64,000 bases of DNA from Amycolatopsis endophytica (GTDB taxonomy: Bacteria; Actinomycetota; Actinomycetes; Mycobacteriales; Pseudonocardiaceae): NCBI RefSeq assembly GCF_013410405.1, contig NZ_JACCFK010000001.1:2232001-2296000 (forward strand). Direction: 5' to 3'. Of this stretch, positions 23,081 through 32,777 are shown piece by piece. Both the position numbers and the translations under genes were made by a program. Within the stretch, counting starts at the first letter, position 1. Every line of letters begins with the position of its first letter. The notes below the pieces were generated by a model that was not told the origin of the DNA, did not search any database, and saw nothing but the letters and a program-made list of their open reading frames with translations.

Positions 23081-25138
23081 GTGGCTTTGGCTCTTTACCG
23101 CAAGTATCGGCCGGCGACCTTTGCCGAGGTCGTCGGGCAGGAGCATGTCACCGAACCGTTGCGTGCGGCGCTGACCGCGGGGCGCATCAACCACGCGTAT
23201 CTGTTTTCCGGGCCGCGTGGTTGTGGCAAGACGTCCAGTGCGCGGATCATGGCGCGGTCGCTGAACTGCGTCGAAGGCCCGACGCCCGATCCGTGCGGCA
23301 AATGCGACTCGTGCCGCGCGCTGGCGCCGGAGGGGCCCGGCAGCATCGACGTGACCGAACTCGACGCGGCCAGCCACGGCGGTGTCGACGACGCCCGCGA
23401 ACTGCGCGACCGCGCCTTCTACGCGCCCGCCGAATCGCGGTACCGGGTGTTCATCATCGACGAGGCCCACATGGTCACCACGCAGGGCTTCAACGCCCTG
23501 CTCAAGATCGTCGAAGAGCCGCCGGAACACCTGATCTTCATCTTCGCCACCACCGAGCCCGACAAGGTGCTGCCGACCATCCGGTCCCGCACGCACCACT
23601 ACCCGTTCCGGCTGATCCCGCCCAGCGCGATGCGGGACCTGCTGGAACGCAACGTCGCCGCCGAGGGCATCCACGTCGACCCCGCCGTGTACCCGCTGGT
23701 CATCCGCGCGGGTGGTGGATCGGCGCGGGACACGCAGTCGGTGCTGGACCAGCTGCTGGCCGGGGCCGGTCCGGACGGCGTCACCTACGACCGGGCGATC
23801 TCACTGCTCGGCGTCACCGATTCGGCCCTGATCAACGACATGATCGACGGCCTCGCCGCGGACGATTCGGCGGCGGTGTTCGGCACGGTCGAGCGGCTGG
23901 TCGAAGCGGGGCACGAGCCGCGCCGGTTCGCGAGCGACCTGCTGGACCGCCTGCGGGACCTGGTGCTGTTGCGCTCGGTGCCGGACGCGGCGGCGCGCAA
24001 CCTCGTGTCGGCGCCCGCGGACGAGCTGGACCGCATGACGTCGCAGGCCGAGCGCGCGGGGCTCGCGACGCTGACCCGGTATGCCGAGATCGTGCACAAC
24101 GGCCTGCTGGAAATGCGCGGCGCGACCGCCCCGCGGCTGCTGCTGGAGTTGTTGTGCGCCCGGATGCTGCTGCCGAGCGCGTCCGAGGGCGAAGAAGCGG
24201 TGCTGCAGCGTCTCGAACGTCTGGAGCGCCGTGTCACGGTGAGCGGCGGCGGTTCTCTCCCGCAGGCCGACGGGCAGGTGGCTGGTGCCGAGCGGACCTT
24301 CCAGCGCCCTTCGCAGCGGCCGCCGGTTCCGGCTGAACAGCCCCGCACGGCGCAGCCCGTGCGCGACCAGCCGGCCGACGCGGGCCGGGCGCCCGCGCAG
24401 GCCGGCGACGAGGTCGCCGAGCGCGCCCAGCCCGCTGCCCCCGCGCGCCCGGCGCCGCAGCCCGCACCGGAAGCGCCGGTGCGACGCCCCACCGAGCCCG
24501 CGGCCCCACCCGAGCCCGAGCCCGAGCCCGAGCCTGCCGCGCCGGGCGGGATCGACGCGGCCGCGATCCGGCGCGTGTGGCCGGACCTGCTGTCCGCGAT
24601 CCGCAAGACGAGCCGCAGCACCGAAGCGATGATGATCAACGCGACGGTGCAGAGCGTCGAGGGTTCGACGGTGGTGCTGGCGCACAGCGCGGAGCCCCTC
24701 GCGCGGAGGCTTTCGGAGCCCCGGAACGCGGACTTCATCGCGGGCGCGCTGCACGAGGTGCTCGGCGGAACGTGGCAGGTACGGTGCGTGCATGGTGGCG
24801 GAGGCGGCGGCACCCCCCGCCGCGACGCCCCTCGCCCGAACCCCACCCCGCCTCAGCGGGAAGCCCCGCAGCAGCCGCAGCGAACCTTCCAGCGCCCGAC
24901 GGCCTCCACCCCACCGCCTGCTTCCCCCGCGCCACCACCCCCCACCCGGCCGCAACCCCCGTCCACCCCACCGGCCGACGACATCCCCCTCCCGCCCGAG
25001 CCGGACGACGAGGAAAGCCTGATGGCGGACACCGGCGGCCCTGTCCCCGAACTCACCGCACCCGCCCGGTCCGGCGACGCGGAAGAACAAGCACGCCAAC
25101 TCCTGGCCGAACACCTGGGCGCCCAACCCATCGACTGA
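23081..25138 (+). CDS. dnaX: DNA polymerase III subunit gamma/tau
   Basis: A 685-residue clamp-loader subunit. The N-terminal AAA+ domain has Walker A GPRGCGKTS (residues 44-52), zinc-binding cysteines C63, C72, C75 and C78, Walker B IIDEAHM, and sensor 1 IFATTEPDKVLPTIRSR. Domain III ends near residue 365; a long Pro/Ala/Glu-rich linker and a small conserved domain (~490-585) follow, then another proline-rich tail. It starts at GTG 23081; the start matches the family MALALYRKYRP. No programmed frameshift signal was recognised. A repeat region follows the stop codon. Confidence 0.94.
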   Translation: MALALYRKYRPATFAEVVGQEHVTEPLRAALTAGRINHAYLFSGPRGCGKTSSARIMARSLNCVEGPTPDPCGKCDSCRALAPEGPGSIDVTELDAASHGGVDDARELRDRAFYAPAESRYRVFIIDEAHMVTTQGFNALLKIVEEPPEHLIFIFATTEPDKVLPTIRSRTHHYPFRLIPPSAMRDLLERNVAAEGIHVDPAVYPLVIRAGGGSARDTQSVLDQLLAGAGPDGVTYDRAISLLGVTDSALINDMIDGLAADDSAAVFGTVERLVEAGHEPRRFASDLLDRLRDLVLLRSVPDAAARNLVSAPADELDRMTSQAERAGLATLTRYAEIVHNGLLEMRGATAPRLLLELLCARMLLPSASEGEEAVLQRLERLERRVTVSGGGSLPQADGQVAGAERTFQRPSQRPPVPAEQPRTAQPVRDQPADAGRAPAQAGDEVAERAQPAAPARPAPQPAPEAPVRRPTEPAAPPEPEPEPEPAAPGGIDAAAIRRVWPDLLSAIRKTSRSTEAMMINATVQSVEGSTVVLAHSAEPLARRLSEPRNADFIAGALHEVLGGTWQVRCVHGGGGGGTPRRDAPRPNPTPPQREAPQQPQRTFQRPTASTPPPASPAPPPPTRPQPPSTPPADDIPLPPEPDDEESLMADTGGPVPELTAPARSGDAEEQARQLLAEHLGAQPID

Positions 25139-25157
25139 TTTTTTTCTTCCCTCACGC

Positions 25158-25323
25158 GACTTCCCGCACACGACCGCGGACCTCGCGAACGCGAACGCAG
25201 ACTTCGCGCACGGGAAGGTGGAACTCACGCACGGGAACGTGGAACTCGCGGGCGCCATCGGCGAGTCCCACGCTCCGCCGGGCGAGTCCCACGTTCCGAA
25301 CGCCGAGTTCCACACTCACGCAC
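25158..25323. repeat. 21-bp repeat array with central inversion (5 + 3 units)
   Basis: Units start exactly every 21 bp at 25158, 25179, 25200, 25221 and 25242 (type GGAACTCGCGCACGGGAACGT). Three reversed units then start at 25261, 25282 and 25303 (GCGAGTCCCACG...). The flip occurs at GCGCCATCGGC. Same unit type as in copy A. Confidence 0.78.
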
Positions 25324-25379
25324 GCAGCCCCCACGCAACCGCCACCCGGCAACGGAACGCGCCCACCCCCCGGAGCCAC

Positions 25380-25560
25380 CCCTCTCCCGCAACCCGATCC
25401 CCAGCCAAAGACACTGAAAGATCGGGTTCGGAAGGGAAACGCCGGCGCGAAGCGCTCGGCCCGGGGCGTAGCGAAGCGAAGCCCGGCGCCCTAGATACCC
25501 GCGTAGCGCCACCACCCGGTAGCGCCACCACCCGCGTAGCGCCGCGCAAAGCCCCAGAAC
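25380..25560 (-). repeat. Half copy B of the composite element, hairpin deleted
   Basis: Reverse-oriented sequence nearly identical to the left half of copy A: ACCCGATC...GATCGGGT arms are present, but the whole covarying hairpin between TTTGG and CTGGGGAT is missing, as if deleted between short GGC repeats. It ends in ACCCGCGTAGCG repeats (25497-25508 and on). Confidence 0.7.
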
Positions 25561-25566
25561 GAAAGC

Positions 25567-26382
25567 TCACAACCCCAGATACCGCAAAACCCCACCAGCA
25601 ATCCCGTCCGCGTACCGCTGCCGACCCTCCACAGAGGACATCACCGCAGCCTCCGAAGCATCCCGCATATTCCCGCACTCCACGAGCACCGCGGGCCGCT
25701 CCGAGAGATTCAACCCGGCCAGGTCATCCCGTGGCGCCAACCCATCCGTCCCCAGATACGTCGACACCGGAAACGCACCACCCGACAACCCCGAGCGCAA
25801 AGCCTCAGCCAGCGACAACGAAGGCGGGCCCTGCGCCGGGTTCAACGGCGGACTCGAATACGCGATGTGAAACCCGTGCGCCCCCGATGCCCGCGACCCG
25901 TCGGCGTGGATCGACACCACCGCAGCGGCCTCGGCCCGGTTGCCGATCGCCGCCCGTTCGTCGACGCACGGGCCCACCCCGGAGTCGTCCGGCCGCGTGT
26001 ACACGACCCGCACGCCCTCGGCCGACAACAGCGCCCCGACCCGCTGGGCGACGTCCCAGTTGAACGCGTGCTCCGGGTAGCCGTCGTCCGAAGAAGTCCC
26101 CGTCGTGTTGCACGGCTTCGTCTCGCCGCGTCCCGCCGGCACCGGCGCGTTGATCACCGAAGGCGCCGACGAGTTGCCGCCGTTGTGCCCGGGATCCAGC
26201 ACCACCGTCACGGGCTTCCGCGCGACCGACGTCGGCGAGGGCACGGACGACGGAACCACCCCCTCCACAGTCGCGGCACGCGAAAGCGGTGGCGAAGGCG
26301 GCGGATCGGACGGCGAGGAGCACCCGGCGAGCAGCAGCACACCGGTCAGGAGCAGGACACCACGACTGTGCACGGCGAACAC
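25567..26382 (-). CDS. N-acetylmuramoyl-L-alanine amidase (Amidase_3), lipoprotein
   Basis: A 271-residue exported peptidoglycan amidase that cleaves the MurNAc-L-Ala bond. The signal peptide ends in lipobox LLLAGC, so it is probably lipid-anchored. Zinc ligands are visible in [10 protein letters not shown] (His), [10 protein letters not shown] (Glu) and VVSIHADGS (His), and the catalytic Glu in [11 protein letters not shown]. The [19 protein letters not shown] region is typical of actinobacterial CwlM/Rv3717-like enzymes. GTG 26382 is used; GTG 26373 is an alternative. It is divergent from ybaB with only 60 bp between them. Confidence 0.88.
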   Translation of the reverse strand: MFAVHSRGVLLLTGVLLLAGCSSPSDPPPSPPLSRAATVEGVVPSSVPSPTSVARKPVTVVLDPGHNGGNSSAPSVINAPVPAGRGETKPCNTTGTSSDDGYPEHAFNWDVAQRVGALLSAEGVRVVYTRPDDSGVGPCVDERAAIGNRAEAAAVVSIHADGSRASGAHGFHIAYSSPPLNPAQGPPSLSLAEALRSGLSGGAFPVSTYLGTDGLAPRDDLAGLNLSERPAVLVECGNMRDASEAAVMSSVEGRQRYADGIAGGVLRYLGL

Positions 26383-26442
26383 GGTGCCACACCCGCCCGA
26401 GCTACGCTGGAACCCACAGGACAGGACTACGGAACGGGGATC

Positions 26443-26811
26443 ATGGTGCAACCCGGCGGTGGAATGCCCGACATGCAGGCCATCCTGCAACAGGCGCAGC
26501 AGATGCAGGAGCAGCTCGTCGCCGCGCAGGAGGAGCTCGCCCGCACCGAGGTGACCGGCACGTCCGGTGGTGGCCTGGTCACCGCGACCGTCACCGGCGG
26601 CATGGAGCTCAAGGACCTCAAGATCGATCCGAAGGTCGTCGACCCCGACGACACCGAGACCCTCGCCGACCTGGTGGTCGCCGCGGTGCGTGACGCGATG
26701 GGCAGCGCCCAGAAGCTCACCGAGGAGAAGCTCGGCCCGGTCGCCGGCGGCCTCGGCGGTGGCGGCGGCATGCCCGATCTCGGCGGACTCGGTCTGCCCG
26801 GCTTGAAGTAG
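26443..26811 (+). CDS. YbaB/EbfC-family nucleoid-associated protein
   Basis: A 122-residue DNA-binding protein of the YbaB/EbfC family. The helical [23 protein letters not shown] is followed by the [21 protein letters not shown] core. The C-terminal ~20 residues are Gly/Leu-rich ([20 protein letters not shown]), an actinobacterial extension. ATG 26443; the frame extends upstream but antisense to the amidase gene. The dnaX-ybaB-recR order is conserved in bacteria; here the amidase gene is inserted between dnaX and ybaB in the opposite direction. Confidence 0.92.
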   Translation: MVQPGGGMPDMQAILQQAQQMQEQLVAAQEELARTEVTGTSGGGLVTATVTGGMELKDLKIDPKVVDPDDTETLADLVVAAVRDAMGSAQKLTEEKLGPVAGGLGGGGGMPDLGGLGLPGLK

Positions 26812-26817
26812 CAGCCG

Positions 26818-27414
26818 TTGTACGAAGGGGTAGTCCAGGACCTCATCGACGAGCTGGGACACCTGCCCGGTATCGGCCCGAAAAGCGCGCAGCGGATCGC
26901 CTTCCACCTGCTCGCCGCGGACCCCGCCGACATCGCCCGGCTGCAGGACGTGCTCGGCAAGGTCCGTGAGGGCGTGCAGTTCTGCGAGATCTGCGGCAAC
27001 GTCTCCGAGCAGCAGCAGTGCCGCATCTGCCGGGACGCGCGGCGCGACACGGCGCTGATCTGCGTGGTCGAGGAGCCGAAGGACGTGCTCGCGGTCGAAC
27101 GCACTCGCGAGTTCAAAGGCCGCTACCACGTGCTGGGTGGCGCGCTCGACCCGTTGTCCGGCATCGGCCCGGACCAGCTGCGCATCCGTGAGCTGCTGTC
27201 CCGGCTCGGCGCGGAGCAGATCACCGAGGTGATCATCGCGACCGATCCGAACACCGAGGGCGAGGCCACCGCCACCTACCTGGTGCGGATGTTGCGGGAC
27301 TTTCCCGGCCTGTCCGTGACGCGGCTGGCGTCCGGTCTGCCGATGGGCGGCGACCTCGAGTTCGCCGACGAGCTGACCCTGGGCCGTGCCCTCTCCGGCC
27401 GCCGGGCCCTGTGA
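26818..27414 (+). CDS. recR: Recombination mediator RecR
   Basis: A 198-residue RecFOR-pathway protein that loads RecA at gaps. Its helix-hairpin-helix ([17 protein letters not shown], residues ~15-31) is followed by a C4 zinc finger [16 protein letters not shown] (~57-72) and a Toprim domain ([31 protein letters not shown]). TTG 26818, 6 nt after the ybaB stop, fits the known family start (M-Y/F-E-G-x-V-Q-D-L). It overlaps the next gene by GTGA. Confidence 0.94.
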   Translation: MYEGVVQDLIDELGHLPGIGPKSAQRIAFHLLAADPADIARLQDVLGKVREGVQFCEICGNVSEQQQCRICRDARRDTALICVVEEPKDVLAVERTREFKGRYHVLGGALDPLSGIGPDQLRIRELLSRLGAEQITEVIIATDPNTEGEATATYLVRMLRDFPGLSVTRLASGLPMGGDLEFADELTLGRALSGRRAL

Positions 27415-27992
27415 GGCTGGTCGAGGACGTCCTGACCGGCCCGCCCCGCCTCGGCGGGGTGCGGCTGGTCGCGGTCGACGGCCCGTCCGGCGCGGGCAAG
27501 TCCACCGTCGCGACCCACCTCGTCGAGGCGTTCCGAGCCCGCGGAGCAGCCACGGGGCTCGTCAGCACCGATCACTACGCCACCTGGGACGACCCGGTCG
27601 CGTGGTGGCCGCGGCTCGTCGCCGAGGTCCTCGAACCGCTCGCGGACCGCCGCGAAGCCCGCTACCGCCCGCTGGACTGGACCACTGGCGAACCACGCCG
27701 GGGCCCCACCAGAACGCTTCACCCGGTCGACGTACTCGTGCTGGAGGGCGTCTCCTCCGGCCGGACGTCGATCCGCCCGCACCTGTCCGCCCTGTGCTGG
27801 GTCGACGGCCCGGACCCGCGGGAGCGGCTCGAAAGGGCAGTGCTTCGGGACGGGGAGGGCACTCGTCGCCACGTCGAGGTGTGGCAGAAATTCGAGCAGG
27901 GTTGGTTCGGTGTTGACCTTACCCGCCAGTACGTACACCCGGATGGCCTAATACTTTCATCCGAACTCACGCATGGTGAGCGTGGTGAGTAA
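27411..27992 (+). CDS. Uridine kinase-like P-loop protein
   Basis: A 193-residue protein with Walker [10 protein letters not shown] (residues ~24-32), [13 protein letters not shown] and [11 protein letters not shown], a pattern of uridine kinase/(P-loop) nucleoside kinase family members. GTG 27411 overlaps the recR stop codon, so it is translationally coupled. No clear link to recombination; such hitch-hiking kinases after recR occur in related actinomycetes. The true substrate is not known from sequence. Confidence 0.72.
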   Translation: MRLVEDVLTGPPRLGGVRLVAVDGPSGAGKSTVATHLVEAFRARGAATGLVSTDHYATWDDPVAWWPRLVAEVLEPLADRREARYRPLDWTTGEPRRGPTRTLHPVDVLVLEGVSSGRTSIRPHLSALCWVDGPDPRERLERAVLRDGEGTRRHVEVWQKFEQGWFGVDLTRQYVHPDGLILSSELTHGERGE

Positions 27993-28120
27993 CCCTGTCG
28001 ACCAAATGTAGGGCACGGCTCGGTTTTACGTAGCGCGATCGTAACCTCACGCACTTAACGAAGTCCGACCACGCGGCTAGTGTCGTCGATCACGTACCGG
28101 ACTTCACAAGGAGTGCCACC

Positions 28121-29785
28121 ATGCTCCCAACGCGGGCAGTTGGGTTGCGCCGCATCGCCCTGATCGGGCTTGCCGGCGCCCTCGCGGTCACGACAGCCGC
28201 TTGCGCTTCCGAGCGCGGCTCGGGTGACAGTGCCAGCGACACCTTCATCTTCGGCGCCGCCGGGGCGCCCAAGAACTTCGATCCGATCTTCAACGACGAC
28301 GGCGAGAGCTTCCGCCCCGCCCGCCAGATGTTCGACACGCTCGTCACCTACAAGCCGGGCACCACCGAGCTGGAAGGTGGCCTCGCCACGGCGTGGACAC
28401 CGAGCAACGGCAACACGACCTGGACCTTCACCCTGCGCCAGGGGGTCAAGTTCCACGACGGCACTCCGTTCAACGCCGCCGCCGTGTGCTTCAACTTCGA
28501 GCGCTGGTTCACCATGAAGGGCGCCGCCGCCCAGAGCCAGATGATCTACTACGGCGACGTCTTCGAGGGCTTCAAGACCAACGAGGGCGACATCAGCGGC
28601 GAACCCGTGTACAAGTCGTGCGAGGCCAAGGACGACGGAACGGCCGTCCTCAACCTCAACAAGGCCAAGGGCGCCTTCCCGGACGCGTTCGGCCTGACCT
28701 CGCTGTCCATGTCGAGCCCGGACGCGCTCAAGAAGTACGACGCCGACAACGTCACGCAGAGTGGTGAGGCGTTCAGCTACCCGCCCTACGCCACGGACCA
28801 CCCGACCGGCACCGGACCGTACAAGTTCGACAGCTTCGACAAGGCCAACAACACGATCACCCTGGTCCGCAACGACGACTACTGGGGCGAGAAGGCCAAG
28901 ACCGCCAAGCTGATCTTCAAGATCATCCCGGACGAGAACGCGCGCAAGCAGGAACTCGCGGCAGGCACCATCGACGGCTACGACTTCCCGAGCCCCGCGG
29001 ACTACAACTCGCTCAAGGATGCCGGTGACCAGGTCCTGATCCGGCCCGCGTTCAACATCCTGTACCTGGGCATCAACCAGAAGAACAATCCGAAACTGCA
29101 GGACGTGCGTGTCCGCAAGGCGATCGAGTACGCGATCAACAAGGACCAGCTGGTGCGCAACCGCCTGCCGGAAGGCGCCTACGCGCAGGACCAGTTCCTG
29201 CCGAACAACGTGCCCGGCTACACGCCCGCGGTGGAAAAGCACAGCTACGACGCCGACATGGCGCGGCAGTTGCTGGCCGAGGCCGGCGCGTCCGATCTGA
29301 CGCTGAACTTCTACGTCCCGACCGAGGTCACGCGGCCCTACATGCCGAACCCGGTGGACATCGCGGCCGCGGTGACCGACGACCTGAAAGCCGTCGGCAT
29401 CAAGGTGAACGTGATCCAGGAGCCGTGGAACGGCGGGTTCAAGGACTCCGTGCAGAAGATCGGCAAGCACGATCTGCACCTGCTCGGCTGGACCGGTGAC
29501 TACGCCGACCCCAGCAACTTCGTCGGTACCTTCTTCGGCCGCCCCAAGGCGGAGTTCGGCTTCGACAACCCGCAGGTCTTCGACGCACTGTCCACCGCGG
29601 ACGCGCAGACGACCCCGGAGACCAAGAAGACGGCCTACGAGAACGCCAGCGTGGTGATCTCGCAGTACGTTCCCGCGGTTCCGCTGTCGTCGTCGCCGCC
29701 GGGGATCGTCGTCCGGTCCGACGTGCAGGGTCTGATCCCGACGCCGCTGACCGACGAGCGCTTCTACACGGTGACCAAGGGCTGA
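28121..29785 (+). CDS. ABC transporter substrate-binding lipoprotein (family 5, peptide/nickel type)
   Basis: A 554-residue extracytoplasmic binding protein (SBP_bac_5). The signal peptide ends in lipobox TTAAC with C28. Family features are GLATAWTPSNGNTTWTFTLR, QGVKFHDGTPF and the DVRVRKAIEYAINKDQLV segment. ATG 28121 with AAGGAGTG upstream. It begins a five-gene transporter operon; a strong hairpin after it would let the binding protein be made in excess of the permeases. The ligand, perhaps peptides, cannot be fixed. Confidence 0.9.
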   Translation: MLPTRAVGLRRIALIGLAGALAVTTAACASERGSGDSASDTFIFGAAGAPKNFDPIFNDDGESFRPARQMFDTLVTYKPGTTELEGGLATAWTPSNGNTTWTFTLRQGVKFHDGTPFNAAAVCFNFERWFTMKGAAAQSQMIYYGDVFEGFKTNEGDISGEPVYKSCEAKDDGTAVLNLNKAKGAFPDAFGLTSLSMSSPDALKKYDADNVTQSGEAFSYPPYATDHPTGTGPYKFDSFDKANNTITLVRNDDYWGEKAKTAKLIFKIIPDENARKQELAAGTIDGYDFPSPADYNSLKDAGDQVLIRPAFNILYLGINQKNNPKLQDVRVRKAIEYAINKDQLVRNRLPEGAYAQDQFLPNNVPGYTPAVEKHSYDADMARQLLAEAGASDLTLNFYVPTEVTRPYMPNPVDIAAAVTDDLKAVGIKVNVIQEPWNGGFKDSVQKIGKHDLHLLGWTGDYADPSNFVGTFFGRPKAEFGFDNPQVFDALSTADAQTTPETKKTAYENASVVISQYVPAVPLSSSPPGIVVRSDVQGLIPTPLTDERFYTVTKG

Positions 29786-29797
29786 GTCCGCGACCGG

Positions 29798-29833
29798 CGG
29801 CGGGGAAGCGCGTCCGTGCGCGCTTCCCCGCCG
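29798..29833 (+). terminator. Intercistronic hairpin between the binding-protein and permease genes
   Basis: CGGCGGGGAAGCGCG (29798-29812) and CGCGCTTCCCCGCCG (29819-29833) pair perfectly over 15 bp with a 6-nt loop. No T-tract follows. It probably stabilises the upstream mRNA or attenuates downstream transcription. Confidence 0.7.
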
Positions 29834-29855
29834 TGGCGCGACTCGAGGCAAACAG

Positions 29856-30860
29856 ATGCTCCGATTCGTGATACGTCGGTTGCTGCAAGCGATCCCGACG
29901 CTCCTCGTGCTCTCCATCCTGGTCTTCGCCTGGCTCCGCCTGCTGCCCGGTGGTCCCGCCACCGCGCTGCTGGGCGACAAGGCGACGCCGGAGAAGATCG
30001 CGTCGCTGAACTCCGTGCTGGGGCTGGATCAGCCGATCCCCGTCCAGTACTTCAAGTTCCTCGGCCGCGTCGTCACCGGTGACTTCGGCGCCTCCCTCGT
30101 CAGCGGCGACACCGTGCTGGCCGAGATCGGCCGCGCGCTGCCCGCGACCATCGAGTTGTCCGTCGCGGCGCTGGTCCTCGCGATCGGGTTCGGGATCCCG
30201 ATGGGGTATCTCGCCGCCCGGTACCGGGGCCGGTTCCTGGACAACGCCACCGTGCTCACCACGCTGGTCGGGGTCGCGGTGCCGGTGTTCTTCTTCGGTG
30301 TGCTGCTCAAGTACGTGTTCGCGCAGAAACTCGGGATCCTGCCGCCATCGGGCAGGCAGGACGTGACGATCGACGCCACGCACGTCACCGGGTTCTTCAC
30401 CCTGGACGGGTTGCTCACCGGTGAGCTGGACGCGACGTGGGACGCGATCAAGCACCTGATCCTGCCCGGTATCGCGCTGGCCAGCATCCCGTTCGCGGTG
30501 ATCGTGCGGATCACCCGCGCCTCGGTGCTGGACGTGCAGCAGGAGGACTTCGTGCGCACCGCCGAGTCCAAGGGCCTGACCACGGCGACCATCCGGCAGC
30601 GCCACGTGCTGCGCAACGCGCTGCTTCCGGTGTCCACGACGATCGGCCTGCAGACCGGTCTGCTGCTCGCGGGTGCCGTGCTCACCGAGAAGGTGTTCAA
30701 CTGGAACGGCCTGGGTTCCCTGCTGGCGCAGGGCATCGAGCGCCGGGACTACCCACGGTTGCAGGCACTGCTCCTTCTGGCTGCTCTGGTGTACGTGATC
30801 GTCAACCTTCTGGTCGACATCTCCTACGCCATCATCGATCCGAGGGTGCGGGTGCGATGA
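29856..30860 (+). CDS. ABC transporter permease (DppB/OppB type)
   Basis: A 334-residue inner-membrane permease with about six TM helices. It has the family opening FVIRRLLQAIPTLLVLSILVF, VLGLDQPIPVQYFKFLGRV, and the EAA loop RTAESKGLTTATIRQRHVLRNALLPV. It forms a heterodimer with the DppC-type protein that follows (4-nt overlap). ATG 29856. Confidence 0.92.
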   Translation: MLRFVIRRLLQAIPTLLVLSILVFAWLRLLPGGPATALLGDKATPEKIASLNSVLGLDQPIPVQYFKFLGRVVTGDFGASLVSGDTVLAEIGRALPATIELSVAALVLAIGFGIPMGYLAARYRGRFLDNATVLTTLVGVAVPVFFFGVLLKYVFAQKLGILPPSGRQDVTIDATHVTGFFTLDGLLTGELDATWDAIKHLILPGIALASIPFAVIVRITRASVLDVQQEDFVRTAESKGLTTATIRQRHVLRNALLPVSTTIGLQTGLLLAGAVLTEKVFNWNGLGSLLAQGIERRDYPRLQALLLLAALVYVIVNLLVDISYAIIDPRVRVR

Positions 30861-31780
30861 CCTCCCTGTTGCGGCGCAAGGCCGAACGCATCGACGACCT
30901 GGCCGAATCCGGCGGCACCAGCCTCGCGGCGGACGCGGTCAAGCGGATGGCGCGCAATCCGGTGGCGATCACCGGCGCGGTCATCACGGTCCTGTTCGTG
31001 CTGCTGGCGATCTTCGCCCCGTTGCTGGCGCCCAAGAACCCGCACATCCCCTACGACGAGCTGCGCGCGAACCTGCGGCCGGACTCGATCCCGGGTCCGA
31101 TGGACGGGTTCGTGCTCGGCAGTGACCACCGCGGGTACGACTTCTTCTCCCGTCTGCTGGTCGGTTCGCAGCAGACGCTGATCGTCGGAGTCGTGGCGAC
31201 CCTGATCGGGGCGTCGGTCGGCATGCTCATCGGCGGGCTGGCAGGCGCGCTGGGCGGCTGGGTGGACACGCTGCTGATGCGGTTCACCGACATCCTGCTC
31301 GCGATCCCCTCGCTGCTGCTGGCGATCTCGATCGCGGCGTTGTTCCAGGGCTCGCAGTGGACGGTCATCATCGCGGTCTCGGTGGTCAGCGTGCCGATCT
31401 TCGCGCGGCTGCTGAGGGGCGCGATGCTCTCGCAGAGATCGAGCGACCACGTGCTGGCGGCGACCGCGCTGGGTGTGCGGCGCAGCACGATCGTGTTCCG
31501 GCACATCCTGCCCAACTCACTCGGTCCGGTGGTCGTGCAGGCGACGCTGACGCTGGCGACGTCGATCATCGACGTGGCCGCGCTCTCCTTCCTCGGTCTC
31601 GGCGAAGACGATCCGAGCCGTGCCGAGTGGGGGCTGATGCTGGCGCAGGCCCAGAACCTGCTGGACGTCAAACCGAGCCTGGCGTTCTACCCGGCCATCG
31701 CGATCGTCGTGGTGGCGCTGGGGTTCACGCTGCTCGGGGAGTCGCTGCGCGAGGCGCTCGACCCGAAGAACAGGCGGTAG
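30857..31780 (+). CDS. ABC transporter permease (DppC/OppC type)
   Basis: A 307-residue permease. The N-terminal cytoplasmic segment and TM1 (NPVAITGAVITVLFVLLAIFAP) are followed by LGSDHRGYDFFSRLLVGSQQTL, typical of DppC/OppC, and the EAA loop AATALGVRRSTIVFRHILPN. ATG 30857 overlaps the preceding stop (ATGA). Works with the OppB-type subunit and the two ATPases downstream. Confidence 0.92.
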   Translation: MTSLLRRKAERIDDLAESGGTSLAADAVKRMARNPVAITGAVITVLFVLLAIFAPLLAPKNPHIPYDELRANLRPDSIPGPMDGFVLGSDHRGYDFFSRLLVGSQQTLIVGVVATLIGASVGMLIGGLAGALGGWVDTLLMRFTDILLAIPSLLLAISIAALFQGSQWTVIIAVSVVSVPIFARLLRGAMLSQRSSDHVLAATALGVRRSTIVFRHILPNSLGPVVVQATLTLATSIIDVAALSFLGLGEDDPSRAEWGLMLAQAQNLLDVKPSLAFYPAIAIVVVALGFTLLGESLREALDPKNRR

Positions 31781-31784
31781 CGCG

Positions 31785-32777
31785 TTGAGTCTTCTGCAAG
31801 TACGCGACCTGTCGGTCGTCTTCCATCGCAAGGGAACCCGGCCGTTCACAGCGGTCGACGGTGTCTCGTTCGAGGTCGAGCCGGGCCGCACGGTCGGTCT
31901 GGTCGGCGAGTCCGGCAGCGGCAAGTCGGTGACGGCGCTGGCGATCATGGGCCTGCTGCCCAAACGTGGGGCGGAGGTCGCGGGCGAGGTCCTCTTCGAG
32001 GACACCGACCTGCTGCACCTGTCCGACAAACAGCTGCGTGACCGGCGCGGCCGCGACCTCGGCATGGTGTTCCAGGACCCGCTGTCCTCGCTGAACCCGG
32101 TGATCCCGATCGGTCTGCAGATCACCGAGGTGCTGGAACGGCACCGCAAGATGGAACGCAAGAAGGCCAGGGTGGAGGCCGCGGACCTGCTCGACCGGGT
32201 GGGCATTCCCGATCCGAATCGTCGCCTGTCGGAGTACCCGCACCAGCTTTCCGGCGGGATGCGGCAGCGCGCGCTCATCGCGATCGCGCTGGCCTGCCGT
32301 CCGCGGCTGCTGATCGCCGACGAACCGACCACCGCGCTGGACGTGACGATCCAGGCGCAGATCCTGGCGCTGCTGTCCGAGCTGGTGCGCGACACCGGCA
32401 CCGCGCTGATCATGATCACCCACGACCTGGGCGTGGTCGCCGGACTCTGCGACGAGGTCAACGTCATGTACGGCGGCCGGATCGTCGAGCGGGCCGAGCG
32501 GCACGCGTTGTTCGCCTCGGCCCGGCACCCCTACACGCACGGGCTGCTCGCCTCGATCCCGCGGCTGGACGCGCCGCGTGGCGAGAAGCTGGTGCCGATC
32601 AAGGGGTCGGTGTCGGACAACATCCCGTGGTCGCAGGGGTGCGCGTTCGCGCCACGGTGCCCGAACGCGCTGGAGCGGTGCCGTGCGGTGACGCCGGAAC
32701 TCGAACCCGACACCGGCGGGATGCTGCGGTGCCACAATCCGGTCGGCCTGGTGGCCGCGGGAGAGGGGGTGCGCTGA
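31785..32777 (+). CDS. ABC transporter ATP-binding protein (DppD/OppD type)
   Basis: A 330-residue ATPase. Walker [10 protein letters not shown]-loop [12 protein letters not shown], signature [15 protein letters not shown], Walker [14 protein letters not shown] and the His switch [10 protein letters not shown] are all present. The C-terminal oligopeptide/dipeptide extension with a cysteine-containing [14 protein letters not shown] motif suggests an iron-sulfur or zinc site seen in this family. TTG 31785 starts 4 nt after the permease stop; ATP hydrolysis powers import. Confidence 0.92.
   Translation: MSLLQVRDLSVVFHRKGTRPFTAVDGVSFEVEPGRTVGLVGESGSGKSVTALAIMGLLPKRGAEVAGEVLFEDTDLLHLSDKQLRDRRGRDLGMVFQDPLSSLNPVIPIGLQITEVLERHRKMERKKARVEAADLLDRVGIPDPNRRLSEYPHQLSGGMRQRALIAIALACRPRLLIADEPTTALDVTIQAQILALLSELVRDTGTALIMITHDLGVVAGLCDEVNVMYGGRIVERAERHALFASARHPYTHGLLASIPRLDAPRGEKLVPIKGSVSDNIPWSQGCAFAPRCPNALERCRAVTPELEPDTGGMLRCHNPVGLVAAGEGVR

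Larger units (their letters stand above)
25139..25566. other. Gene-free convergent gap between dnaX and the amidase gene
   Basis: It holds a 21-bp repeat array (25158-25323) and one half of the composite element (to ~25560). No gene is supported; the frames are low-complexity translations of repeats. Confidence 0.75.
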
